The notes: generated from the letters alone by a model not told the origin. Positions 12,055-27,205 are shown, counted from the first letter of the stretch. The stretch is DNA of 64,000 nucleotides from Protula sp. h YS-2021 (GCA_949752745.1 OX457027.1:59663859-59727858), one strand, 5' to 3'. A program made the numbers and translations.

Positions 12055-12830
12055 GAAAACGATTAGAGTAGGGGCTTATTTTAAAAGAACGCATGTGAGA
12101 GGTACCTCGGTAACATTGACCTCCTCTGTCATGGTCAATATCGAAACTGGAAGCTGACCATTACCTCGAAAACGGTTAGAGATAGAGCAATTTTGAGCCT
12201 ATTTTCGAGCCCTTTTCCTAAAAGACCATATGTAAGAGATACTTAGGTGACCTTGACTCCTCGGTCATGGTCAATGTCAAAAGATTAAGTTGACCATTAT
12301 CTCAAAAAAGGTTAGAGATAGGGCGATTTTGAGCTTATTTTCGGCGCTTTTGGCCTGAAAGACGTTATTTAAGATGTACTTAGGTGATATTGACTCTTCG
12401 ATCATGGTCAAGGTCAAAAGTCGGAATTTGATTATTATCCTCGAAAACGGTTAGAGATTTTAGCTTATTGTTTACTCTTTTGGTCTGAAAGACGTTACGT
12501 AAGACGTACCTCGTGACTGTGGCGTTTTTGGTCATGGCCAGTGTCAAAAACCGGAAGTTGACCATTATCTCGAAAACAGAGATAGCGCGATTTTGAGCTT
12601 ATTTTCGATCCTTTTGGGCCTGAAAGACGATATGTAAGAAGTCCCTCGGTGACCTTGACCTTCTCAGTCATCATCAATGTCAAACCCCGAAATTTATCAT
12701 TATGTCTTATTGGAGACAGAGCGATTTGGAGTTTATTTTCCATCATTTGGGCCTAAAAGGCGATAAATAAGAGTTACCTTGTCGACCGTGACCTCCTAGT
12801 TCATGGTCAATTCTGAATTTTAAGAGTTCA
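12055..12830 (-). repeat. Degenerate satellite array, same ~134-bp monomer (reverse orientation)
   Basis: This is the reverse complement of the 10.4-kb unit. Units read ACCATTATCTCGAAAACGG, TTAGAGATAG, GCGATTTTGAGC, TTATTTTCG, GGGCCTGAAAGACG, GTACCTCGGTGACC, TTGACC. The GTACCTCGGTGACC landmark recurs near 12103, 12238, 12374, 12506, 12640 and 12772, a regular spacing of 132-136 bp over six units. Units are diverged from each other. The minus-strand frames across it are shadows. Confidence 0.85.
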
Positions 12831-12861
12831 GAATAGTATTTTTTGTATCTAATAAATGTAA

Positions 12862-12892
12862 TTTTCGCTACATGGTAGCGAAAACGGGCTAG
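12862..12892 (+). mobile_element. Possible Helitron 3' terminus (hairpin plus CTAG)
   Basis: TTTTCGCTAC-ATG-GTAGCGAAAA is a perfect 10-bp stem with a 3-base loop. It is followed four bases later by CTAG and then T. Helitron 3' ends consist of a short hairpin, a few bases, then CTRR before a target T. It lies about 30 bases after the reverse satellite array. A 5' TC end was not identified and no Rep/helicase is present, so this is a suggestion only. Confidence 0.35.
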
Positions 12893-15800
12893 TTTTTCTG
12901 CTGTCATTCAAAGTGAATTGTTGTACGTATTTACTCAAGCATCATGTGGTATCAAACAGTTTATTTTCTTGCTGGAGTCATATTTTGTATGAAACCACAA
13001 AAATCTTAATATAAATTAAAAGAAATGCATACATAATGAAGGGTTTGCAATAATTATTGTATTCTATACCATATTTACATTTTCCCAGGAAAGTCTGACC
13101 AAAAGATTTTTTGATCATCAGAAATATCATGTGTTTCATGAATGGAGTGAGGAAAAGTTAAAAGTTGTGTCCGGTTCTTCGCGTGAGCTTGCGTTTTGAC
13201 TGCTAATAGAGAAGTTTCCACCGGGTGAATGTATCTGTTAAATCAAACTTCTTTTACATACACGAAAAAAAAGAAGCTTCAAACATTTTTCGCAAAATGA
13301 CTTTTTACACATTACGAACCTTTAAAATAAAAGTGCTTTCTCTTATTCAACGTGGCATAACCCCTCCCCCCCCCCCCCGCACCCCCGATTATTGAAAAGA
13401 ACGAACCGTTTCCATTGTAATCGTTAAACCCTGAAGCTTCGTCACACACTGAGGTTTTGGGACTTTGTTTAAAAATGCAAACACCTTAAAAACTGACCGA
13501 CATTATCAAGTTTTTCCGTATATAAAGGGATGGATGGGGGGGAGGTGGGCAGGGGCGTAGCTAGTCTCACTCAAGGGGAGGCACTTCCAAAAAGAATTAT
13601 TAATATGTTAATCCGGGGATTACTTTGTAGCGTTTCCAATAAAAACGAAGAGTAAGCAGGTAATTTTTTAATTCAGCACTTCGTGTATACTACAAAAAAT
13701 ACATAGTTTTTTTTCGGAACTGCTCTGTAAGAAAAAGGGGACCAAATATTCTGTACACGCACTTCTTCACGTGTCTGTCTGGCTTTTGTTTTTGTTTTTT
13801 TTTCATTTGCATTCACAGCTGCGCTTGTTCTCACAAATGTATAATTTGGTAAAACAAAATGTTTCTGCAAATTTGTTAGGTAAAATTAATGAAGATATTG
13901 TCCATTGGTTAACACAGGAAATTTCTCCAACTTGCTACTCCACGTTTAGGGATCGTTTCAACAAGTTATTAATACATGTGGTAACCGATTTGTATGTTAG
14001 TATTTTCCGCGACTTCAGCCTTTCATAATAAAAGGAATTGTGGAAGACTTTTTGTGAGAGCAGTGCTTTCAACGGTAACTCCGCCCCTCCAGTTTTCATC
14101 CCTGTCGGAACTTGCCCACAGAAAAAAGACTGAAACTGAATTAAAAACCACAAATCCTGATCTTTACTAGGTGGGGTGGGGGTTACCCATATACAAATTG
14201 GTAACCATGCAAACAAAAACTTGCATTGAGGATGGCGTAAATGTGCTAGTTTTGGGTTCTCCTTTTTTGTCGAATGGTGAGAGAAATTCCACACAGCGCG
14301 GCCTACTGTTGACACATGAATTACTCCCCCCTCCCCTTCTTCGCTCTTTATACACAAGCGGTAAGGGAAAGGCTACCAAGTGCCCCCCCCCCCCCACTTC
14401 TTCTCCAGATAGCCATTTCCAGGCTGTACAGAAATAAACACAAGCTGTTTACTTGCTTTGTGTTATATTATCTGTATTGAGTCTATTGTCTGACAATATA
14501 TGTGGAAAAAATATATATAAAAAAACTTCCCCTTCAATTAAAATGGAACCGCAGAAAGAACCAGTTAATTGTGCTTGGTATAAAACACTATGGTACATTC
14601 GCTTGGTGAGAAAACTTCTCCAGTATGGCTTGCCTATTGTGAATTTATGGAATAAAATCAGTCAATAAGAAATTGACAGTTACAATCTGATCGTTTGAAT
14701 TTGATAGTGTTTTGTTGTGTTTTTGAACATCAGTATGTGTAGTGAAGGGTGGGGGGGGGGGGGGGGGGGGGAAGGCTGGGCTGCGCTTGTGCAAACAGAC
14801 CGCAGTCCATCAATGGTAATAATGTTAGAACTGAAATTACTTTGGTATCTGGCAGTTAACAATGTTTCTGCTACAGCTAAAACCCTCGAGCACAAACAGC
14901 GGCAGTTAATTGCCAAATGAAATTTCTACATTGAATAAAACTTTTAAAAAACAGTTAGGAAGGGTCACTAAAAATTCATGACAATTTTCAGATAATTAAA
15001 ATGTACGTTGAGACTACTCCTGATGTCAATTCAAAATCAAATTTTCACTGCACTGGTCTGAGAAAAGGTCATGAGAAAATATTTCAGCCACCCAATTAAG
15101 ATATTTTTTATGGCTTAGTTATGATAATTTTCCAAAAGCAGATAACAATTATCTGCACTGGTATTTGTCATGCTCTTTGGTATGCGTGTTGAGGGGGTAC
15201 TCGTCGCACTCCGAAGGTCACATCACTTTCCTGTTTTTTTTTTTTTTTTGGCCTTACCCCGCCCCCATCTCAGTCACGTGGCTTGATTTTGTGTTCGTTA
15301 CTTAAATGTGACCCATCTCTTCCAGCGATTGCTCCCTAAGAACTCTTTTTAAAGACCAACAATTTGAAAGAATAAAATGTAAACAAAAATATATTATAAA
15401 AAAATAAGAAATAAAAATAAGGCGTGTAAAATCGACAAATGACAAAAATAACTTCAGAGCTTTCGGCATTTAGTTAAAATCAAACTTTTAGTTGAATAAT
15501 CAAAGAAACAACCGGGATTTGGAAGACGATGTCAACATGGTAGCTTTCCATTTGTCTTAAAATTTAGTGTGGACTTGTTATTGTCCACCAATGAAATCAG
15601 TAAATTATGAAACAGTTTTTTAAAATTCGTGTTGAAATCTTGATTGAAATTTGACACTTTCTCCGCATGGTTGGTCTCCTGTGGACACACGACTGAAACA
15701 CGACAAGAAAACACGTATAACACACACAAAATATATTACCGTTTGGTTAATGGAAGCCTGGTGGCTACGGAATGAAATTTGCGTGCATGCTTTTCTTTCA

Positions 15801-16315
15801 TGTTATAGAATACTACCTTTGGGTGTAAGCAATTAACAGATGATTATTCGTCGCACAATTTCGTCATTTAAAAAAATATATATTTCATTTCATACTGAAC
15901 AGTAACTACAACGTTTTTCCTCGATCCTGTATAAGTTGTGTTCTGGACATCTATAGCAAATACATTAATGGAGAATCCACGTTATAAAATGTCAATGCGC
16001 ATTCTTTATCGCTTGCAAGCCTGCGGCGCGGCGACAAGATTCACACCCACTCCAGCAACGTCACTTTCGAAAACTACAGCGTTCATACTGGGCTTTCGAC
16101 GCGCAAAAACAGAAAAAAACATGCTTTAAAACATTTTCTGATTATGTATTTCATTTACTTTTGAAATTATTTAGTAGATAATGTCATTAGCCTAAGTGAT
16201 GTATCGCTAGAATAGAGAAGACAAAAATTCGTCCAGCGGTCAAATTATTTTTTTTTTCACAGCGCTGTGAGCTCATGGAGCCGTAGAATTAGCATCCGGA
16301 TTCGCTGTAGGCATT
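12893..16315. other. Intergenic; dG/dC tracts, possible hAT end
   Basis: No supported gene. It contains C13 at 13366-13378, C13 at 14383-14395 and G21 at 14751-14771. CAGGGGCGTAGCTAG at 13550-13564 resembles hAT terminal repeats, but no matching right end was found. A perfect 8-bp hairpin GCAGATAA-CAA-TTATCTGC lies at 15138-15156. The 140-codon minus-strand frame at 13935-14357 has no recognisable domain. Confidence 0.5.
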
Positions 16316-16359
16316 GTATCCCGACATTTAACCAAGCGACATTCAGCCAAGCGACATTA
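16316..16359 (+). repeat. Word-repeat array, unit (CC)AAGCGACATT
   Basis: It begins GTATCCCGACATTTAACC and then repeats CAAGCGACATT twice (16336, 16349). The opening GTATCCCGAC matches the start of the arrays at 43.6 and 59.7 kb. No inverted partner was found nearby, so this is probably a solo or truncated transposon end. Confidence 0.45.
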
Positions 16360-16538
16360 TGTATGAAAATACAAAGTCCCTGGGATCATCGGACGCTTAC
16401 GAGCTTCAGAAATGACGTGTCAGGAGTTCGACCATCCCGTGACTGCTTTTCGCCTGCATTTGTGGTGTGGAAATTAACCTGGAAACAATTGTATCTCGTA
16501 GCTGTATTTCGAAGAAGCGTTAACTAAGCAGTAAAACC

Positions 16539-16565
16539 ATAATAATAATAATAATAATAATAAAT
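16539..16565 (+). repeat. Microsatellite (ATA)n
   Basis: About eight uninterrupted ATA triplets in an AT-rich stretch. Confidence 0.85.
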
Positions 16566-19490
16566 AATCAGATGTCTCTCATTGTTTTGTTTCCAAGAAT
16601 CGTTAAAAAACGCAAAAATCTAAACATAAATATCTTCATTTTGAAGAAAGTATCAAGAGACCTTTACTTTTTTTCTATGAGAAAAAAGGGAAAAGTATAA
16701 ATAACTTGTAGTGCACTGCACTTATATATTGAACTTAGTGCTTATGTAAGAAAATCTTCTTATATAAATTAACTGAACTTTGAAACAACAACAAGGCAAA
16801 TGAAAGACACAATGGTTCACGAGATGTTTAGATATGCCAATGAATTTTTGGACTGCTCTAATTCACGCGAATTATATATACATATATATATATTATATAC
16901 TTTTTCATTTTATACATGGGGCTATATTTTCACCAAGCATCCCTGATTAAAGACTATCAATTCCTCATTTCTGCATTTAATTCAGTTATTCTGAATATAA
17001 TCCACAAGTTCATATAAAGCGAATAAGATGGAGCCGAGATCCATGGTAAAAACGAGTGTCTGGTTGGATGTCAATGTTTTTAATAGAGCGAATTCGATTA
17101 TGTGCCAATGTCCACTTTTAGACTGTTATTGTTGCGGGTTATCTCTTCTAAATCGACATAAAAGAGTCTCTGGCTAGACACAACACCACTTATAGTTCTT
17201 TTTTTTTTCTGATAATGCCAAACTTGCATTTTCATCCAGCTAATTACACTTTTCATCTTGTGAAAAAGACGAGAACAGACGAAACATTTGTATGATTTAT
17301 TCTACTCTGAGAGAAACAAAAACTAAATCAGACACACTTTTATCTAAATGTAGCGTTTTCTGGAAGAGTTTGCGTTCAGTTCGATTTTTTTTTCTGTCAG
17401 ACATGATTATAAAGAGAGAAATCAGAGAGAAATGTCGGGGGTTGGGAGCTGAGGGTGGGCGGTTGACCGGAACGGGATCGTTACTCCCATTTTAGAGACA
17501 CCATTCTATTTGCAGGACGGGTTTCACTGTCTGCTTTTGAATACAGATGTATCAATAATTTTTATGTGCAAGAATATATTGTAGATTGAGCTTCTTTTTA
17601 GCGTACGCGGAGGAAAGCGGGCAGAGGTAGGGGTGCAGGGCATGTGGTTTTGTGTACACTGATTTCCTGGTCCTACATATAAATGGTCCTTCATTACATG
17701 GTAATCGTCCTGGCTTTTTGTAGCAAGTACTTATATTACTAGCTGAATGCGGTAAAGTACATGGGATTTGAACCAAAAATTAAGGTAGGTTAATAAACAT
17801 CCCGAAAACTATAAGCCTTATTGAATTTGGAATCGAATCGACCCTAATACCTAACAGAATTACGATCTCTGTTCACGTTTGAAGGCATAACTTACCAAAA
17901 GTTTTTAAGCACATTTATAGAAGTGCACTGTACAGAATTAACGAATTTTTCACCAATTCCACCTTAACGATATTGGTTATTTCTCGCCATATGCTGCTCA
18001 ATACCTCATCCTGTCAAGGGCACATCGATATTTCAGTGCACCAGCAGTTTTACTGAACAAATGTATCGTTGCCTACGCAGAGCAATAAGCATAAAATACT
18101 TTTAAAAACATCAAAGATAATAAGAGACAATAACATGAGTTTGAAAAGTAAAATGCACCCATTAAATGGTAACTAAAAAATGACCTCGCGGCAAACGGGC
18201 GTCGTGGCAGGCAGCAGACAATTTGTATACACAAAAAAAAAGAAAAAAAAAAAAGAAAAAAAAAGAACAAAAAAGAGAAGGAGCGAATAAAAAAAAATGG
18301 AATTAAAACAAGTTTGAGTTCACTTATACTTTTCCATAGTAAATTGCTTTTCGGGTGTTGACAAAACTAAGCATTTCTTTCTTAAAAATTTTGTCCGGTT
18401 CTGCTAGATTATAAAAAATATAATTATTAGGCTTTTAGTTCCACTACCAAACTTTCATACCAATTTATGGAGAAAGTTGGGATAGTGACTTTATTATTAT
18501 TGTGTACGGGCTCGTCGTTTTGGTTAAGTCGCCACTTTTGCAGGATTTTTGAACAAATTGGTGAATTAGAGCAAACAGTAGATGTCTATTTTTTCAATGT
18601 TTAACCTTCTCTTTACACAACCAGTTGAAAATTTTATCACACTGCATTTCCTGGTACAAGTAATAATGTGTTACGTCTGTTTTTTCCCCCATCAAATTCT
18701 ATTTTTATACATCTTTGTCCTATATACTCTGGTTAAAATCAAACTTTTTAACGCACATGGCCATAAAGATGAATTCATTAGCTGACACTCTCTGAAAATT
18801 TTGGTGGGTAACCTGTGAACCAGCGGAGATTTTGGGTTGCATTCCCTAATCAGTGGAGGCAGGAGGGAGGGGGGGGGGAGCGTGGTGTATATGAGGAAAT
18901 CTGCAGTGGTTCAACCAAGTGATGTAAATGCAGATGGTTATATTAAAAAAATACCGGGGGTCAACTGCAGTTGAAAGTTATTGTCCGGCACCGGAAGTAG
19001 AAAAAGAAGAACGCAGATTTCCGCATACGTGAGTGAGAAGTTGTTTGTGTCCAAACAGAGCTCGTCGGATTGGCTTGGACACCCTTTGTAAACAAATTGT
19101 TTATTTCCGATATGAGCTTACCACAAAACAACGCATTCATAGATAATGGTAAAATATAATACCAAAAGAATGCAATATAGATCAATTATTTCGTCATCAA
19201 CGTGTTTACAAACATCCACACAAGCCAGTGGGTTGCAAGGCCAACAAACTTGAGTCAGAACCATAAACTGTTTCATATGATGTGCAATTGCGTTGCAAAT
19301 CTAACTTCAAAAAGCAACTTTTAGTCATACCAGGAATAAAAACATAAATGCGTTTCTTTGCCAATTGTTTTCCTTAATTAGACTCTTCATTATGCAAAAA
19401 TGTTTAACCACCATATGGGTGGAGGCAAGGAAAATACCTTTCTCGAAGGCTTGTTTACAAGTTGTTACTATTTTTAGTAAATAGATTCGC
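16566..19490. other. Intergenic, AT-rich, nothing recognised
   Basis: Very AT-rich sequence with A-rich tracts at 18230-18300. Open frames such as 18582-18785 (+) and 18073-18270 (-) are low-complexity and have no recognisable domain. Confidence 0.5.
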
Positions 19491-19528
19491 ATGCGTCATT
19501 TTGACGTCAATAAGCTCTCCTCTGCAGT

Positions 19529-19720
19529 CATTTTGGCCAACTTCCAACACCTCGTGACTAAGGAAGGAAAATCCGATTGTATTGTGGTATTGAATGGTGA
19601 AACTGCGCCACAAATAATCGTGAAATGTCATGCTAGAACTCTACGTTCCTGTTACATGAGTTTGTTCCAGTCATTTGGTTCAAAAGCAAAACTCGTGATT
19701 AATTATTTCTGGTTTTCGTG
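19529..19720 (+). other. Exon-like open frame, very weakly kinase N-lobe-like
   Basis: After a TCCTCTGCAG acceptor-like site at 19519-19528, an open frame continues to a stop at 19719-19721. It contains LVTKEGKSDCIVVLNG followed seven residues later by IIVK. This can be laid against the glycine-loop and beta-3 lysine (VAVK) region of receptor tyrosine pseudokinases such as PTK7, but the glycines are missing. It is listed only because a second kinase-like frame lies 2.8 kb downstream on the same strand. No good donor site is visible. A chance resemblance is likely. Confidence 0.15.
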
Positions 19721-20517
19721 ACCAAACCCTTCTTAATTATTTTATTAGTTCAAAAGAAATATGTGAAAGAAACTGGTCGTGTTAACAGGATTTTCGACTT
19801 GGTATACTCTCTTTGCAAGACGTGACTCGACCAGTCATTTCATATCATTCATAAATGTTAAGTAATCTATTACATATTATCCAGATCCCCATCCCCCTTC
19901 CCAATCTGGCAGGAATAAAACACCGATTATACGAGACGTGAACAAACAAAAAAACAGGATTTTTAAACGTTTTACGTTGAGAAGGTCAAAATAATCCTCT
20001 ACTTAATCTACTTCTAGAAAAAATGAACCATACACGGAAATATATTTCACTCAAATTTCAAGCAACCTTGGATTGGGAAGTCTTTCTTAAAAACCCGGAA
20101 CAAAAATTCTGAGAAAAAGAAAACTAAAATTAACATGAACAGAGGGAATGTGACTGCAAAAGAAATACTATATTTTTGGCTTTTCCAGATGTATTTCCCG
20201 ACATTCGTAATTAGAAACCACAAGCACAACTAATATTTTGCCTAAATTAAAAAACCTGAAGAAGCCAACACTTTACATTCCGTTTGCCAGTTTATGCGGG
20301 TTGGTTAATTGAACCCATCTCGTTCGTTTTTAGTCAACACGCAATAGCCACATGGGAATATCAACACCACAAAAGCTAATTTTACATGGGAATTTACCGA
20401 TACTTCAGTGGGATTTTTTTTATAAGGTTTTACAACAATTCCTCATGTTGTTAACTCAAGATTTTTTAATGCTTACCACTTGGTTGTACCAAAGAACCTG
20501 GATGTTGAATCTTCTGA

Positions 20518-20536
20518 GGGGGGGGGGGGGGGGGGG
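20518..20536 (+). repeat. Homopolymer G19
   Basis: Uninterrupted run of 19 G, one of about eighteen long G or C runs in the window. Confidence 0.95.
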
Positions 20537-20681
20537 ATGGGATGGTAGGGAAATGTGAAAAAAAGCATTGTTAAAGATTTTAAGTCACCCTCACGTAAAA
20601 ACTTTTTTATCCCTTAATCCCTTGATCGACCTTAATCTGTGGCTTGAATGCTCTTCGTCGTGGGCTAGATCTGAATTCAAC

Positions 20682-20778
20682 AAGAAGAAGAAGAAGAAGA
20701 AGAAGAAAAGAAGAAGAAGAAAAAGGTACATGCTACTTGAATTTTCACAAGCTTTCTTTTTTTTGGGGGGGGGGGGGG
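20682..20778 (+). repeat. (AAG)n tract and G14 run
   Basis: AAGAAG repeats at about 20682-20725 are followed by a 14-G run at 20765-20778. They explain the Lys/Arg-rich and Gly-rich frames here, which are not genes. Confidence 0.9.
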
Positions 20779-22292
20779 AGGTGGGGAGTACTTGATGCTC
20801 CCCGGCTGGGAGTTCCGGGTGTATCGCCTACAGTAACCAGGCGGAACAACGGCCCGTCCCCACAAGGTCACAGATGGGTGATTTATTGACAGGACATAGA
20901 CACCACTTAAGCACGGAATATGCATCTTTGTACTTACTAACCGTAATAATTAGCCATAGCATATATAGCAAAAACCCTCTTCTACACCATTGATATATGC
21001 GGTAAACATGCATATCCATTACTGACAGTTTTTTGTATCATCCGACATCACAAGTAAGGTGAAAAAGAGAGCCTACTGTCAAATTAATTTATGCAGTAAT
21101 CGATCTGAAGGTTGAAGGACATTCTGGAAACGACACATGTCATTAAGCCATTTACACATGTTGCAATCACCTTTCTTTCAGACATGCGATGTTTGTTTTC
21201 GACCATGAACCTCTTAAAAAATGTTAGCATTGCCGTGAGGTAAACAGCTCCCCCTCCCCCCCCCCCCCACTCCGAATGTCTGTGTTTTCTTATTTTTTTT
21301 TTTCGAACTGATTGTGACCTTGGATAATGATAATGATAAGGAAATGCATTAAGAGAGTATGCATCAGATAGGAGACGCAGGAGATATCCTATAAAATGAG
21401 ACTTACATTTAAGATTATGAATTGGTTTTGTCAAGTGTAAGAGGCTGATTGATATGTAATATAATATGCGACCAACGCTTTTTCTCGTTTCTTGCCGTGA
21501 CTTGTAAACAGATCATGTCAATAAGGTGGCGACGACCGAAGCTCATCGGGTTTCCCAGATAGCAAATCTCTCGAGAACAACATCCGTCAAAATAAATCCG
21601 GATCCACATTTGTTTCGCTGTCACTGTTAAAGCACATGACGAAACTGGTAAAAATATCCGCAATTACGACTTGAAATATACTGTTTTTCTGCTTCCTTGT
21701 GTATGGTTTCGACAAAAAAAAACAGCTACAGCTTTCCATTGATTAGTTGCCCACGCTACCGCAAGTTTCAAGTTTCAAAAAGGCCCCGTCAATTTCTAAT
21801 CAAATTTTGATTTTAATTGCGGTTATATATGTACATATTAAGGTCTAAAAATATTGGTGTACTTTAAAAAGACTAGTGTTGTAATTAACCCAGAAATTAT
21901 GTAGGATTCGCGATTATTTATAGCAACTCAAGTGAGAAGTAACAATCTTGGTCGTCACATCTCTATGGGCAATAAATCAAAGATCAATTATATCAAGAGA
22001 TGTCACAAATATAGAATATAGAATAAAGAAAATTATAAAATAAAAACATCCTTCTATTTTTTTTAATTTTTAACATGTAATGTTTAAAAATAATCACAAG
22101 GATACTATGTTCAAGCATATTGTTCAGGGTAAAAAGGAAAGAGTTTGTGCTTGAGTTTCAAGTCTTATTTATGGATTGATGTGCTGTCAGTTGGGCATCA
22201 AACATATTTTCAGTCTAAAATGAAGTCTATATTTTACATTTTATAATTAGTATATTAAAGAAAAAGAGAAGAAATTTTTGAGTTTTTTTCAG

Positions 22293-22555
22293 CACAACAA
22301 ACTCCTCTGCGAATATTAAGACTTCTATTGGAGGTCGCCACGTCTATGGACCAATTTGAAACCTCTGTTTTTGTCGCGACCAAATCGCACCATCATTCAA
22401 ACGTCGTTGTCGCACCGTTGGGGAGACGTCTGAACTTGGTTGTCCACGAGAGTCGATACAGCATCTTTCCTCGACGTCGTATAAACGAAGGAGACACACC
22501 TAATCATGTGAAATGGCAGCCCATGATAGGTCTTGTTGAAAATAAGTCAGACTGA
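22293..22555 (+). pseudogene. Candidate divergent pseudokinase exon or kinase pseudogene fragment
   Basis: An acceptor (T7 then CAG, ending 22292) is followed by an open frame of about 87 codons to TGA at 22553-22555. Its residues VATSMDQFETSVFV, then SNVVV, LNLVVHESRYSIF and VKW can be laid in order and spacing on the receptor tyrosine kinase catalytic region (aGMxxLxxxxFVHrDLaaRNcLV, then vKvxdfGlSrdvY, then lrWm). One inserted residue is needed after FV. The catalytic Asp (HRD) and the DFG motif are both absent, as in PTK7/Off-track-type pseudokinases. Just downstream another frame (22561-22970) reads RFERPTFGE, reminiscent of subdomain XI, but is interrupted by a stop at 22669. The fragment is either a relic or a fast-evolving pseudokinase; chance similarity cannot be excluded. 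Confidence 0.3.
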
Positions 22556-23590
22556 TGATTTAAACATAAGAATGTAAAGGTTGCACACGTTTCGAACGGC
22601 CTACTTTTGGAGAAAATTTTCAAGAGGTTTGGATATGGAAGGGGTCGGATGGCAATTTGATGCAAGGGTAGCCATGGTATCTCAGGAATGTCGATTATGT
22701 GTCATACAACGTCGAAGAGGAATGCATTCTTTCGACTTACATACAAAAACCAAATCCAGACGTTACTCAGGCATCTAGTCTTGATGTCAATCCAATGTGT
22801 GTCCAACGCTCTATCTTCACCTGGTCGTCTATACCAGTTTTCCAGACACTCGCAGCTTCTCAAAGGATCCGTGAGAGCTCTCGAGAAGGATTATTCCTGG
22901 ACAGCTATTTTCTGTTTGGCGAAGTTATCAACTACATAACGCAATATCCGGTCCTATACTTATATTAAATATGGGATATTAAATATCCTAGCAGCAGTGT
23001 GAAAAGACCGATTTAAAAAAAAACAACTTGATTTTATTTGTGCCTGGGAAAGATGTAAAATTGTAAACATTTCAAACTTTGTCATTGTCATCCTGCATAA
23101 ACTTGTCGGATCTGCCTTTTTTGCGGCTCAATAAATGTCTCTTGTTTTACAGATAAATCTCGCATAATGACGCATTATTTTGAATAAAAGAAGCGGATGT
23201 GAATTGACACACAAATAAAAGTAGATGAGGCGTTTTGTCTATACAATTTATGGCGGTAACTCAGTTTTCTCTTGAAAAAAAAAAGGGAGGGGGATAGTGT
23301 TGGATTCCTAGAAAACTGTCTCCAGGAACTTACTGCATTTTGTGTTGTTAATTATTATGCCTGCCTTGTTTATTTTATGAAATAGTTATACAACACATAT
23401 TGTGGATAATTCTTTGTGAATTGCGAGAAAAATGCAGAGGAAATGTTTGGTGAACACTGATTATTTCCTAGTGTTTATTGAGCAAATACAATAAAATATC
23501 ACTATTAAGTTACGATATTTCAACCTGCGGTTTATTTTATATTCAATTTTTAATTAAAAAAAAACAATAAACTGCATAGAGCAGTGGGAA
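22556..23590. other. Intergenic; open frame 22672-22968 of unknown nature
   Basis: A + frame from 22672 (after an in-frame TAG) to 22968 encodes about 98 residues with balanced codon use, including DVNPMCVQRSIFTW. I recognise no family. It may be the decayed continuation of the kinase-like frame upstream, or chance. The rest is AT-rich and empty. Confidence 0.25.
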
Positions 23591-23593
<3 letters not shown>

Positions 23594-23673
<80 letters not shown>

Positions 23674-23726
23674 TATTATATATATATATTATATATATAT
23701 ATATATATACAATACATATATATATT
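23594..23726 (+). repeat. Microsatellite (AT)n
   Basis: Long AT dinucleotide run with a few slips. It is directly followed by TG-rich sequence and the TATG array. Confidence 0.95.
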
Positions 23727-23759
23727 TGTGTGTGTGTCTGTGGTGTATATATGACTGTA

Positions 23760-24235
23760 TATATGTATGCATGCATGTATGTATGTATGCATGCATGTAT
23801 GTGTGTATGTATGTGTGAATGTATGTATGTATGTATGCATGTATGCATGAATGTATGTATGTATGTATGTATGGTTGCATGTACGTATGTGTGTATGTAT
23901 GTAGGTATGTATGTATGTATGTATGTATGTATGCATGTATGTGTGTATGTATGTATGTGTGTGTGTGTATGTGTGTATGTGTGTATGTATGCATGTATGT
24001 ATGTATGTATGCATGAATGTGTGTATATGTATGTGTGTATGTATGTATGTATGTATGCATGTATGTATGTATGTATGTATGTATGTATGTATGTATGTAT
24101 GCATGAATGTATGTGTGTATGTATGTATGTATGTATGTATGTATGCATGTATGTATGTATGTATGCATGAATGAATGTGTGTATGTATGTATGTATGTAT
24201 GTATGTATGTATGTATGTATGTATGTATGTATGTA
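23760..24235 (+). repeat. Microsatellite (TATG)n, ~475 bp, with GTGT and GCAT variants
   Basis: A long TATG tetranucleotide array with interspersed TGCATG and TGTG variants. Because the repeat lacks stops in several frames, it creates long spurious frames on both strands (Tyr-Val-Cys-Met on +, His-Thr-Tyr-Ile on -), which are not genes. Confidence 0.97.
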
Positions 24236-26926
<2,691 letters not shown>

Positions 26927-26963
<37 letters not shown>

Positions 26964-26969
26964 GGGGGG

Positions 26970-27032
<63 letters not shown>

Positions 27033-27060
27033 AGAGAGAGGGTTGGAGAGAGAGTGGGGA

Positions 27061-27127
<67 letters not shown>

Positions 27128-27205
27128 GAGACAGAGGGAGGGTAGGAGATGGGGAGAGAGAAAATAAGAGAGGGTGAGATAGAGAGATGGAGAGAGAGAG
27201 TGGGA

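Noticed and set aside
13935..14357. 140-codon minus-strand frame
   Set aside because: Unrecognised, overlaps comparable frames on both strands.
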